Counted from the stretch's first letter, positions 1 to 5,820 are shown. The stretch is 7,873 bases of DNA from DAOUFU01 sp034429275 (GCA_034429275.1 DAOUFU010000282.1:1-7873), one strand, 5' to 3'. Translations and numbers: made by a program. Notes: generated from the sequence alone by a model not told the origin.

Positions 1-54
1 GTCTGGCATATCGCCAAAGTAGTCTTCCAGACTCGTTCGCGCTTGGTCACCCAT
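1..54 (-). CDS. 5' end of an unidentified leftward gene (partial)
   Basis: Reading leftward from an ATG at 54-52, an open frame of 18 codons (MGDQARTSLEDYFGDMPD) runs to the window edge without a stop. A purine-rich GAGGGCGAG lies directly before the ATG and could serve as a ribosome binding site, and a possible promoter sits further upstream. The peptide is acidic and hydrophilic, with no signal or membrane segment. It is too short to assign to a family. The orientation, diverging from the FHA-treS unit, makes a real gene start plausible, but 18 open codons alone are weak evidence. Confidence 0.45.
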   Translation of the reverse strand, partial: MGDQARTSLEDYFGDMPD

Positions 55-83
55 CTCGCCCTCGTTTCGCTTGTTTGAGATGG

Positions 84-112
84 ATTCTACCGCTCCGCTG
101 CCTTTATCCGAA
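84..112 (-). promoter_or_regulatory. Possible promoter for the left-edge gene
   Basis: On the minus strand, TAGAAT (89-84) is a good -10 box. It is preceded at 17 bp by TTCGGA (112-107), a poor -35 that matches TTGACA at only three positions. Transcription would start near 77, about 23 nt before the ATG at 54. The spacing is right but the -35 is weak. Confidence 0.3.
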
Positions 113-134
113 TTTTGATGCGTTTGCCCTGCTC

Positions 135-154
135 AAGCCGGTGGAAGCCGGTTG
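135..154 (+). repeat. 10-bp tandem direct repeat upstream of the FHA-treS promoter
   Basis: Two adjacent 10-bp units, aagccggtgg (135-144) and aagccggttg (145-154), differ at one position. The shared core AAGCCGGT recurs with a period of 10 bp, close to one helical turn. The second copy overlaps the start of the proposed -35 box at 152. That placement suits a regulator binding site, but the repeat is short and could be chance. Confidence 0.4.
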
Positions 155-179
155 TCAGCTTGCCTCGTTCAGGTATACT
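152..179 (+). promoter_or_regulatory. Sigma-A-type promoter of the FHA-treS unit
   Basis: TTGTCA (152-157) matches the -35 consensus at five of six positions, and TATACT (174-179) matches the -10 at five of six. The spacer is 16 bp. A transcript would start near 186, leaving a 5' untranslated region of about 34 nt before the ATG at 220, with GGGGGGA at 206-212 as ribosome binding site. This is the best promoter in the 165-bp divergent gap. Confidence 0.6.
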
Positions 180-219
180 TTCAAGCTGTGAGCAAACACT
201 TTGATGGGGGGAATGGGCG

Positions 220-702
220 ATGAATTGTCCTCATTGTGGGCGTGAAAATTCGGATGACGCGGTGCTGTGTACCTATTGCAGTCTGCCACTTCATCCGAGT
301 AGTTCTACACGCAGGCTGGACAGCAGCAGCGCGCCTGTCAAACTGGGACGCTGGGGAACCGCTCGCCTGGGCCGGGGTCAGTACCTGCTGCTGCATATTC
401 GCGGAGCCTCGGAGCCGCTCAAGGTTATGATTGACAAATCGGCAGTGCTGGGGCGTACCGATCCCGATACCGGCGAAACGCCCGACATCCCCCTCGACGA
501 TTATGGGGCTGCGGAGCAAGGGGTATCTCGTCACCACGCTATTTTGAGCGTTGACGAGGTCGCACTGAGGGTCGAGGACCTGGGCAGCGCCAATCACAGT
601 TTTATCAACGGCCAGAGGTTAATTCCTCATCAGCCGCGCATCTTGCGCGACGGAGATGAACTGCGCCTGGGGCAGTTGGTCATGCATGTCCACTTTGCTT
701 GA
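220..702 (+). CDS. Zinc-ribbon and FHA domain protein
   Basis: A 160-residue soluble protein with two modules. Residues 3-20 form a short zinc ribbon with paired CxxC motifs (C3PHC6 and C17TYC20). After a Ser/Arg-rich linker (about 25-50), residues 57-158 form a forkhead-associated domain. Its hallmarks are LGR (G78-R79), SRHH (S103-H106) and LGSANHSFING (121-131). FHA domains bind phosphothreonine peptides, so the likely role is docking a partner phosphorylated by a Ser/Thr kinase, in the cytoplasm. The usual LGSTNGTFVNG motif is altered here (SANHS for STNGT), but the binding residues R79, S103 and N125 are kept. The ATG at 220 follows a GGGGGGA ribosome site. The gene lies 26 bp before treS, which suggests co-transcription. 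The partner is unknown, and no kinase is in view. Confidence 0.88.
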   Translation: MNCPHCGRENSDDAVLCTYCSLPLHPSSSTRRLDSSSAPVKLGRWGTARLGRGQYLLLHIRGASEPLKVMIDKSAVLGRTDPDTGETPDIPLDDYGAAEQGVSRHHAILSVDEVALRVEDLGSANHSFINGQRLIPHQPRILRDGDELRLGQLVMHVHFA

Positions 703-728
703 GAACTCGTGTATAGGAAAAAAACATC

Positions 729-2369
729 GTGACGGACTCGTTGTGGTACAAAGATGCTGTATTTTATGAACTCTATGTGCGGGCATTTCGTGATAGTAAC
801 GCAGATGGTCATGGCGACCTGAAAGGATTGATCGGCAAGCTCGATTATTTGCAGCAGTTGGGCGTAGATTGTATCTGGCTGCTGCCGATTAACCCGTCAC
901 CGCTGGTCGATGACGGCTACGATGTGGCCGATTACTGCGGCATCCATCCAGACTACGGCACTCTGGACGATTTCAGGGCGCTGTTGGAAGGGGTTCATGC
1001 GCGCGGAATGCGGCTGATCATGGATATTGTCATCAACCACACCTCCGATCAGCATCCCTGGTTCATCGAGTCACGTGCGTCCAAAGATTCCCCGCGTCGC
1101 AACTGGTACGTGTGGAGCGACACCGATCAGAGATACAGCGATGCACGTATCATTTTTCTGGATACCGAAAAATCCAACTGGACGTATGACCCGATCACCG
1201 GCGAATACTACTGGCATCGCTTTTACTCGCAGCAGCCAGATTTAAACTATGACAATCCCGAAGTCCAGCAGGCTATGCTTGACGCAGTCGATTTCTGGAT
1301 GGCGCTGGGAATAGACGGCTTCCGGGTAGATGCCGTGCCCTACCTTTTCGAGCGCGAGCACACCAACTGCGAAAACCTGCCTGAGACACATGCTTTTGTG
1401 AAACGTTTGCGTGCGCACATGGATGCCAAATGGCCGGGGCGGATTTTGCTGGCAGAGGCGAACCAATGGCCGGAAGATGTGCGCGCCTACTTCGGGGATG
1501 ATGACGAGTTTCATATGGCGTTCCATTTCCCGATCATGCCCCGGTTATACCTGGCACTCAAACAGCGCCACCGCCGGTCTATCGTGGATATTTTGCAGCG
1601 CACTCCGCCGATCCCGCCGAAGGCCCAGTGGTGTATTTTCCTGCGCAACCACGACGAACTGACGCTGGAAATGGTCACCGAGGAAGAGCGCCAGTATATG
1701 TGGGCGCAGTATGCGCCCGAAGAGCGAATGCGGCTCAACCTGGGAATTCGGCGGCGGCTTGCCCCCCTGGTCGATCATGATCGCCACCGTATCATGCTGC
1801 TGAATGCTCTGCTGTTTTCACTGCCGGGATCGCCGATCATCTACTATGGCGATGAGATCGGCATGGCCGATGACATCTGGCGCGAGGATCGAAACGGAGT
1901 CCGCACGCCGATGCAGTGGGATGCTTCCAAGAACGGTGGTTTTTCGGAGGCAGATGTGCTCTACGAAGCGCCGCTTACTGGCGCGCCGTATGGGTATCAG
2001 TATCTCAATGTTGCGCAGCAGCAGGCCGATCCGTCTTCGCTCTGGCACGCGATTCGGCACATGCTGGCGGTGCGAAGGAATCACCAGGTGATGGGGCGCG
2101 GCGCGTTTGAGTTTGTGCTGCCGGAGAATGAGGCGATCCTGGGATACTGGCGTACCCTGAATGAGGGCGAACAGACACAGGGCGGCGCAAGCCGACTGCT
2201 GGTGCTGGTCAACCTGACTGATGAGATGCAAGCCGGGACGCTCGATCTGGCTGCTTTTGCCGGGCGCGCACCGGTTGATGTGCTGTGCGACCAGGTATGG
2301 CCGACCATCGGCCCAGAACCCTATTCCTTCGCGCTTGAGCCTTATGGATATCACTGGCTGGCGCTGTAG
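729..2369 (+). CDS. treS: Trehalose synthase (maltose alpha-D-glucosyltransferase), GH13
   Basis: A 546-residue cytoplasmic enzyme that interconverts maltose and trehalose by intramolecular transglucosylation. The N-terminus (WYKDAVFYELYVRAF, 6-20) and the long conserved stretches match TreS closely. GH13 motifs are in order: DIVINH (99-104), GFRVDAVP with nucleophile D201 (197-204), LLAEANQWPED with acid/base E243 (240-250) and FLRNHDELTLEM with D309 (304-315). YYGDEIGM (372-379) and RNGVRTPMQW (388-397) follow, then a C-terminal beta domain from about 455. Length fits stand-alone TreS; no maltokinase domain is fused. Translation starts at GTG 729, about 10 nt after AGGA (715-718). An upstream FHA gene probably shares the transcript. 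In bacteria TreS links maltose and glycogen metabolism to trehalose, a stress protectant. An alpha-glucosidase or amylase is possible but fits less well. Confidence 0.95.
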   Translation: MTDSLWYKDAVFYELYVRAFRDSNADGHGDLKGLIGKLDYLQQLGVDCIWLLPINPSPLVDDGYDVADYCGIHPDYGTLDDFRALLEGVHARGMRLIMDIVINHTSDQHPWFIESRASKDSPRRNWYVWSDTDQRYSDARIIFLDTEKSNWTYDPITGEYYWHRFYSQQPDLNYDNPEVQQAMLDAVDFWMALGIDGFRVDAVPYLFEREHTNCENLPETHAFVKRLRAHMDAKWPGRILLAEANQWPEDVRAYFGDDDEFHMAFHFPIMPRLYLALKQRHRRSIVDILQRTPPIPPKAQWCIFLRNHDELTLEMVTEEERQYMWAQYAPEERMRLNLGIRRRLAPLVDHDRHRIMLLNALLFSLPGSPIIYYGDEIGMADDIWREDRNGVRTPMQWDASKNGGFSEADVLYEAPLTGAPYGYQYLNVAQQQADPSSLWHAIRHMLAVRRNHQVMGRGAFEFVLPENEAILGYWRTLNEGEQTQGGASRLLVLVNLTDEMQAGTLDLAAFAGRAPVDVLCDQVWPTIGPEPYSFALEPYGYHWLAL

Positions 2370-2372
2370 CGA

Positions 2373-3482
2373 TCACGGCTCGTCGGGGTTGACCTCGGTT
2401 TTGACAAGGTGGGTGTCGAGCGAGCTAGCGATGACGATGGCGGCAGTCCAGGCCGAAGTCTCGGCGGTTTCGTAGGCTTCCTGGTCCGCCTGGTGCTGAC
2501 GCAGGTATTCGATGCCTGCCTGGGTATTGACCGAAAACTTATCACCGGCCATGGCGCGCTTGCGCGAAAGCTCACTATCCGTGCTGTGGCGCGTCTGCGC
2601 AATCAACAGCGACTCTTTGGGAAGAGTCAGGAAGATATGCCAGGTGTAGTGAGTGTAGGTAATCTCCTGCAAGAGTCCCTTAGAGCGCGGGTCTGGGCGA
2701 GTAGTATGTTCTTGCGAGATCTGAAAGCGTAGTTCAACATTGCGCACATCTCCCTGGCGGATTTCGCGGCCCTGCGGCCCGCCCAGAAACGCCGTCAGCA
2801 GGCCGGTGGCAGGCAGCAGGCGGATCACATGGTTTTTGGTGTCGATATTTACCTGGCAGTAGCCCGGTGTCTGGTCCTGGGGGGTGCTCACCAGGGGTTT
2901 CGAGAGCTTGAGCGTGATTCCGTCGCGCGCGGTTCCCAGCCACAAAGTTGGGTATTGGATGGGCAGTTTGACCGATTGGGCGAATAGTTTCACGCGCGCA
3001 GGCTCGATGACTTCGCGTTGGTGAGGCACCAGGGGACCGGTAACCCCGCTGCGCGTCAGGTTGCTGACCGGCCTGGGCAGCTTTTCTGCGCCGAAGACCT
3101 GGAGCGTGCAGCCGATATGCTCCGCAAGTTCGCGGGCGGCCTGTTGAGCCGGAGCGGCATGGACCAGGTTGGCATCGACCGGCCAATGCACCAGCTCGAA
3201 CCAGCGCGGCTTTTCATCGGCATGGCGCGCAAGATGCAGGCCCAATCGCCAGCACCGGGCAGTCGCATCGTATCCAACGACGACAGCGCGGATGTATTCG
3301 ACCGAGAGGCGCGTGCCGGGCAATCGGTGGGTTTCGGCGAATTGGGCGGTGTATTCTATGACGCCGGAACCACGTGCCACCTGAAATGCCGGTTCCGAGT
3401 CCAGGTGTGCTTCGGAAGGAAGGACTCGCCAGATGCCGTCCTGAATTTCAATCTCAACAGAGTCGGCGGGGATTTTGGCCAT
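2373..3482 (-). CDS. Conserved-looking protein of unknown function (369 aa)
   Basis: I do not recognise this family. The frame is complete: the ATG at 3482 has GGGGGTGA about 6 nt upstream, and TGA lies at 2375-2373. The product is soluble in appearance, with no signal peptide and no membrane helix. Residues 8-100 look beta-rich, with alternating hydrophobics and many aromatics (QDGIWRV 14-20, RWFELVHWPVD 93-103). Residues 175-290 form a second beta-rich block (PTLWLGTARDG 178-188; THYTWHIFLTLP 277-288). The tail (about 295-369) is more helical and charged. Two similar beta domains joined by a helical segment is one reading, not demonstrated. It ends 3 bp from treS in convergent orientation and diverges from a membrane protein gene across a gap with an inverted repeat. 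Ordinary codon use and few gaps support a real gene; no function is assigned. Confidence 0.8.
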   Translation of the reverse strand: MAKIPADSVEIEIQDGIWRVLPSEAHLDSEPAFQVARGSGVIEYTAQFAETHRLPGTRLSVEYIRAVVVGYDATARCWRLGLHLARHADEKPRWFELVHWPVDANLVHAAPAQQAARELAEHIGCTLQVFGAEKLPRPVSNLTRSGVTGPLVPHQREVIEPARVKLFAQSVKLPIQYPTLWLGTARDGITLKLSKPLVSTPQDQTPGYCQVNIDTKNHVIRLLPATGLLTAFLGGPQGREIRQGDVRNVELRFQISQEHTTRPDPRSKGLLQEITYTHYTWHIFLTLPKESLLIAQTRHSTDSELSRKRAMAGDKFSVNTQAGIEYLRQHQADQEAYETAETSAWTAAIVIASSLDTHLVKTEVNPDEP

Positions 3483-3503
3483 GAAATCACCCCCAATTTT
3501 CCT

Positions 3504-3535
3504 AAATTTCTTTTATACTAAGTCTAAAGAAATTT
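3504..3535. repeat. Perfect 10-bp inverted repeat in the divergent intergenic region
   Basis: AAATTTCTTT (3504-3513) and its exact complement AAAGAAATTT (3526-3535) flank a 12-bp spacer, TATACTAAGTCT. The arm centres are 22 bp apart, about two helical turns, as expected for a dimeric regulator. The spacer begins with a -10-like TATACT on the plus strand, and the site lies 22-53 bp upstream of the leftward gene start. It could instead be a transcript hairpin. No convincing -35 box is seen on either strand, so the divergent promoters remain unplaced. Confidence 0.55.
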
Positions 3536-3655
3536 CAGTGTTACGTCCAGTTCTAGATGTTCATGCAATTATTGTGGAACTGATGCCTGGTTGGAACCAA
3601 TCGCAGGGCGATTCAAGGTTGGTCCTGTGATTGCGTGAGCGGGGCAACTCTATTT

Positions 3656-3661
3656 AGGAGG
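3656..3661 (+). promoter_or_regulatory. Ribosome binding site that sets the start of the membrane protein
   Basis: AGGAGG at 3656-3661 lies 6 nt before the GTG at 3668. The open frame also contains a GTG at 3635, but that start would put this strong site inside the coding region. The 3668 start is therefore preferred. Confidence 0.75.
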
Positions 3662-3667
3662 CAGAAT

Positions 3668-4333
3668 GTGAGCCAGGAACAGGAACAACAACAAACAGCC
3701 AGAGATACCGTGCGGCATCCACTGCTGGTCTATGTGAACCTGGGGCGTCGTTATCGCGCACCAGGGTTACTTTTGATTATCACTGGGGCGGCTTTATTCC
3801 TTCCATTGTTCATCCGCGATCTGCAGAGTGATGATGTCAAGCCGGAAACACTGGCTTCAGTGGGGTTGGTGGTGTTGCTGGTAGGCATTGGATTCTGGCT
3901 TTTTGCATGGATGGCGCTCAACCGGGCTTATGTGCAATGCGGCAAAGATGTACTGACTGTGCGCACGCCGTTCTACATCTCGCGCATGAGCTATCGCCGG
4001 GTGAAGAGCGTTCAACCGGTCAAGGTGGCACAGGTATTCCCCAGGGAAGAACTGAAGGGAATGGGAAAGGCGTTGGTTACGCCTTTGCTTGGAATGACGG
4101 CAGTGGAAATGGTGGTTACATCGTGGCCCGCGCCCAAACGCCGGATGCGGCGAATGATGGGGGACTTTTTGTTCTCTGGACGGTCCGAAGCCTGGGTGTT
4201 TGTCGTGCCTAACTACAGTATCCTGATGCGGCAGCTTGATACGGCCCTGCAAAATAAAGCTGATGAGCGGCGGGGCATACGGTCGGCCTATCGCGACCCG
4301 TTCGAGCGTTATCAGGATTACGTGGCGCACTAG
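3668..4333 (+). CDS. Small membrane protein with two helices and a possible PH-like domain
   Basis: A 221-residue predicted inner-membrane protein starting at GTG 3668. The first 20 residues are hydrophilic and Gln-rich (SQEQEQQQT). Two hydrophobic helices follow, at about 33-49 and 62-84, separated by a short charged loop. The segment after helix 2 (YVQCGKDVLTVRTPFY, 88-103, then SYRRVKSVQPVKV, 108-120) resembles the start of bacterial PH-like domains found beside paired helices in small membrane proteins. The middle carries a basic patch (PKRRMRRM, 156-163). The C-terminus is charged and ends in AYRDPFERYQDYVAH. The topology suggests most of the protein is cytoplasmic, with a lipid- or protein-binding role, but that is inference. 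It diverges from the unknown 369-residue gene and stands alone. Confidence 0.8.
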   Translation: MSQEQEQQQTARDTVRHPLLVYVNLGRRYRAPGLLLIITGAALFLPLFIRDLQSDDVKPETLASVGLVVLLVGIGFWLFAWMALNRAYVQCGKDVLTVRTPFYISRMSYRRVKSVQPVKVAQVFPREELKGMGKALVTPLLGMTAVEMVVTSWPAPKRRMRRMMGDFLFSGRSEAWVFVVPNYSILMRQLDTALQNKADERRGIRSAYRDPFERYQDYVAH

Positions 4334-4339
4334 GTGCGC
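4325..4339 (+). repeat. Hairpin enclosing the stop codon of the membrane protein gene
   Basis: GCGCAC (4325-4330) and GTGCGC (4334-4339) form a perfect 6-bp stem whose 3-nt loop is exactly the TAG stop codon. No T-tract follows, so it is not a classical intrinsic terminator. It may protect the 3' end of the message or be accidental. Confidence 0.35.
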
Positions 4340-4388
4340 GCATTCCGAGGCGCAGTAGCCAACACGCATTCACTTACGCAGGCGGCAG

Positions 4389-4429
4389 AAAAGAACAGGC
4401 GGCTCCGCATACGATGAGGGGCCGCCTGT
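4389..4429 (-). terminator. Intrinsic terminator of the rplJ-rplL operon
   Basis: ACAGGCGGC (4395-4403) pairs perfectly with GCCGCCTGT (4421-4429), and three further pairs (4404-4406 with 4418-4420, one a G-U) extend the stem to 12 bp. Read leftward, the stem is followed by a U-rich run, UUCUUUUCU. It lies about 32 nt beyond the rplL stop at 4461. No T-run follows on the plus strand, so it should act mainly for the leftward operon. Confidence 0.85.
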
Positions 4430-4460
4430 GCTGTCGCTCGGTGATGAGAGACGGCGATGC

Positions 4461-4856
4461 TTACTTGAGTTCGATGACTGCGCCGGCAGCTTCGAGCTTG
4501 GCCTTCGCGTCTTCGGCAGCTTCCTTGCTCACGTCTTCCAAGACGTTGCTGGGCGTGCCTTCCACCAGGTCCTTGGCTTCCTTCAGGCCCAGGTTGGTCA
4601 GGCTGCGCACAACCTTGATGACTTCGATCTTCTTGGGGCCAACGTCCTTGAGGACGACGGTGAACTCGGTCTTTTCTTCTGCCGGTTCGGCAGCCGGAGC
4701 CGCCGCGCCGCCCACTGCCATCATGGGCATCGCGCCCATCGCCATCGGGGCTGCCGCTTCGACACCCCACGCTTCTTCGAGCATCTTCTTCAGCTCAGCG
4801 GCTTCCATAACGGTCAGAGCGCTGAGTTCGTCCACGAGCTTCTTCAGGTCGGCCAT
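4461..4856 (-). CDS. rplL: 50S ribosomal protein L7/L12
   Basis: A 131-residue ribosomal stalk protein. Dimers bind the L10 C-terminus and recruit and stimulate translation GTPases. The N-terminal dimerisation and L10-binding domain spans about 1-33 (LVDELSALTVMEAAELKK, 7-24). A flexible hinge runs about 34-62, and the globular C-terminal domain about 63-131 with the diagnostic KKIEVIKVVRSLTNLGLKEA (75-94) and DLVEG (96-100). The hinge is richer in Met than usual, with Met at 38, 40, 43, 45 and 46. Length is slightly above the common 120-128. The ATG at 4856 is preceded by AAAGGA about 12 nt upstream. The gene follows rplJ after 84 bp with no terminator between, and its stop is followed by the operon terminator. 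Confidence 0.98.
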   Translation of the reverse strand: MADLKKLVDELSALTVMEAAELKKMLEEAWGVEAAAPMAMGAMPMMAVGGAAAPAAEPAEEKTEFTVVLKDVGPKKIEVIKVVRSLTNLGLKEAKDLVEGTPSNVLEDVSKEAAEDAKAKLEAAGAVIELK

Positions 4857-4940
4857 TGGTACAGTGAATCCTTTCGTAGTGATAGCTTTTCAGCTTGTGA
4901 TACCGTGATTGGGCGAACGTTAGTACAACACAAAACCAGA

Positions 4941-5501
4941 TCAGGCAGCGTCTTCTTTGGCGACGTAGGCTGCCAGGACATTGACGACACCATCGGTGGC
5001 GGCCTTGAGGACCCCGACCACCTGGCGGCTGGGCTCGGTGAGCAGGCCCATGAACTGAGTGAGCGGCATGGTCGTCATGCCGATCAACTGGGCGCGCAGC
5101 GTATCCAGCGGCGGCAGCTCGGAGATTGCCTTCATGTCGGTCGATTGGACCACAGTCGTGCCAAGAATACCGCCCTTGATCACGAAAATTTCGTTGGTAC
5201 CGGCATATTCCAGAATGGCTTTCACCGTCTGGGGCAGATCATCATAGGCCACTGCGACCGCGACCGGGCCTCTCAACAGAGCATCCGGCACAGCCATCCC
5301 TACTTCATTGAGAGCGATCTTAAAGAGCGTGTTTTTGGTGACGGTCAGGCTGGCGTTGGTTTCGCGCAGCTTGCCGCGCAGTTCGTTGAGCTGCTGGACC
5401 GTCATGCCACGATATTCGGTGACGACCACGCCCTTTGCCCCGCCAAGAAGTTCGATGTACTGGCTGAGCAGCTCCTCTTTGCGCTTTTTTGAGATAGCCA
5501 A
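4941..5501 (-). CDS. rplJ: 50S ribosomal protein L10
   Basis: A 186-residue protein that anchors L7/L12 dimers to 23S rRNA at the base of the stalk. The N-terminal rRNA-binding region shows MAISKKRKEELLSQY (1-15), VTEYRGMTVQQLNELR (27-42) and TVTKNTLFKIAL (53-64), all typical of L10. The C-terminal helix that carries L7/L12 dimers is within about 130-186. Translation starts at TTG 5501, 9 nt after a perfect AAAGGAGG; an ATG at 5509-5507 lies out of frame and too close to that site. Family alignment of the N-terminus supports the TTG. The gene is first in a two-gene operon behind an L10-leader and attenuator, so its expression is probably lowered when free L10-L12 complex accumulates. Confidence 0.97.
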   Translation of the reverse strand: MAISKKRKEELLSQYIELLGGAKGVVVTEYRGMTVQQLNELRGKLRETNASLTVTKNTLFKIALNEVGMAVPDALLRGPVAVAVAYDDLPQTVKAILEYAGTNEIFVIKGGILGTTVVQSTDMKAISELPPLDTLRAQLIGMTTMPLTQFMGLLTEPSRQVVGVLKAATDGVVNVLAAYVAKEDAA

Positions 5502-5510
5502 GCGTGCATT

Positions 5511-5518
5511 CCTCCTTT
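5511..5518 (-). promoter_or_regulatory. Ribosome binding site of rplJ, deciding its TTG start
   Basis: AAAGGAGG on the minus strand (5518-5511) is a near-perfect anti-16S match, 9 nt before TTG at 5501-5499. The out-of-frame ATG at 5509-5507 begins only 1 nt after it, too close for efficient initiation. Confidence 0.8.
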
Positions 5519-5546
5519 CCTCAGGGATTTCCGCAGTTGGAAGCCC

Positions 5547-5582
5547 AAGAAAAACGGCCTTTGCCCACAGAGCAAAGACCGC
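5547..5582 (-). terminator. Transcription attenuator in the rplJ leader
   Basis: On the minus strand, CGGUCUUUGC (5581-5572) pairs with GCAAAGGCCG (5564-5555) over 10 bp, with one U-G wobble and a 7-nt loop, UCUGUGG. The run UUUUUCUU (5554-5547) follows immediately. This has the form of an intrinsic terminator and lies about 46 nt before the rplJ start, between the L10-binding leader and the gene. Such a position implies conditional read-through rather than simple termination. Confidence 0.85.
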
Positions 5583-5739
5583 AACAAATCCACTTCGCGC
5601 AGATGCGCGCTGGTTGTTCGATTGGGGCCTTCACCTCGGCAGGCTAGACGACGGTCCATTAAGCACAAGCGCCTGCTGTCTGCGGTAAAGAACCAGCCTA
5701 AGCTGGCCTGCCAAATCACTTTGGCGATATTCAATTACG
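5583..5739 (-). promoter_or_regulatory. Ribosomal protein L10 leader RNA (rplJ autoregulatory leader)
   Basis: The minus strand carries signature segments of the L10 leader: ACCGCAGACAGCAGG (5686-5672) and CCUGCCGAGGU (5643-5633). GCAGGC (5676-5671) pairs with GCCUGC (5644-5639) to form the core stem, with CUUAAU in the enclosed arm. Upstream hairpins are GCCAAA/UUUGGC (5725-5720 with 5715-5710, tetraloop) and CCAGC/GCUGG (5706-5702 with 5697-5693). A further stem, CGCGC/GCGCG (5609-5605 with 5600-5596), lies before the attenuator. In known examples the L10-L12 complex binds this RNA. Outer limits are set by the inferred transcription start and the attenuator. Confidence 0.88.
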
Positions 5740-5745
5740 CGGCGA

Positions 5746-5774
5746 ATGATACCAGTCCGCCGGGACCGCGTCAA
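5746..5774 (-). promoter_or_regulatory. Promoter of the rplJ-rplL operon
   Basis: On the minus strand TTGACG (5774-5769) and TATCAT (5751-5746) are separated by exactly 17 bp, close to the sigma-70/sigma-A consensus. Transcription should start near 5739, giving a leader of roughly 240 nt that contains the L10-binding RNA and attenuator. The promoter lies within the 60 bp after the upstream gene's stop, so the ribosomal operon has its own transcript. Confidence 0.8.
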
Positions 5775-5820
5775 GAGTGGGTTCTGACGATGCATTTCCC
5801 GGCGTGCTACTCGACGGCGG

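Noticed and set aside
181..597. A minus-strand open frame of 138 codons opposite the FHA gene
   Set aside because: The plus strand encodes a clear zinc ribbon and FHA domain, and no ribosome site precedes this frame.
3018..3521. A plus-strand open frame of 167 codons opposite the unknown 369-residue gene
   Set aside because: It has no good ribosome site and runs through the start region and inverted repeat of the opposite gene. The minus-strand frame is longer and better started.
3635..3667. An extended start (GTG 3635) for the membrane protein
   Set aside because: The strong AGGAGG at 3656-3661 fits the GTG at 3668 with 6-nt spacing. The 11 extra residues would translate through that site.
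4428..5492. A long plus-strand open frame of 354 codons antisense to rplL and rplJ
   Set aside because: It lies entirely opposite two unmistakable ribosomal protein genes and their gap. The product is His/Asp/Gly-rich without family resemblance, as expected for an antisense shadow.
5402..5734. A minus-strand open frame of 110 codons across the rplJ leader
   Set aside because: It is explained by the L10 leader, attenuator and rplJ in another frame. Its composition follows RNA structure rather than protein coding.
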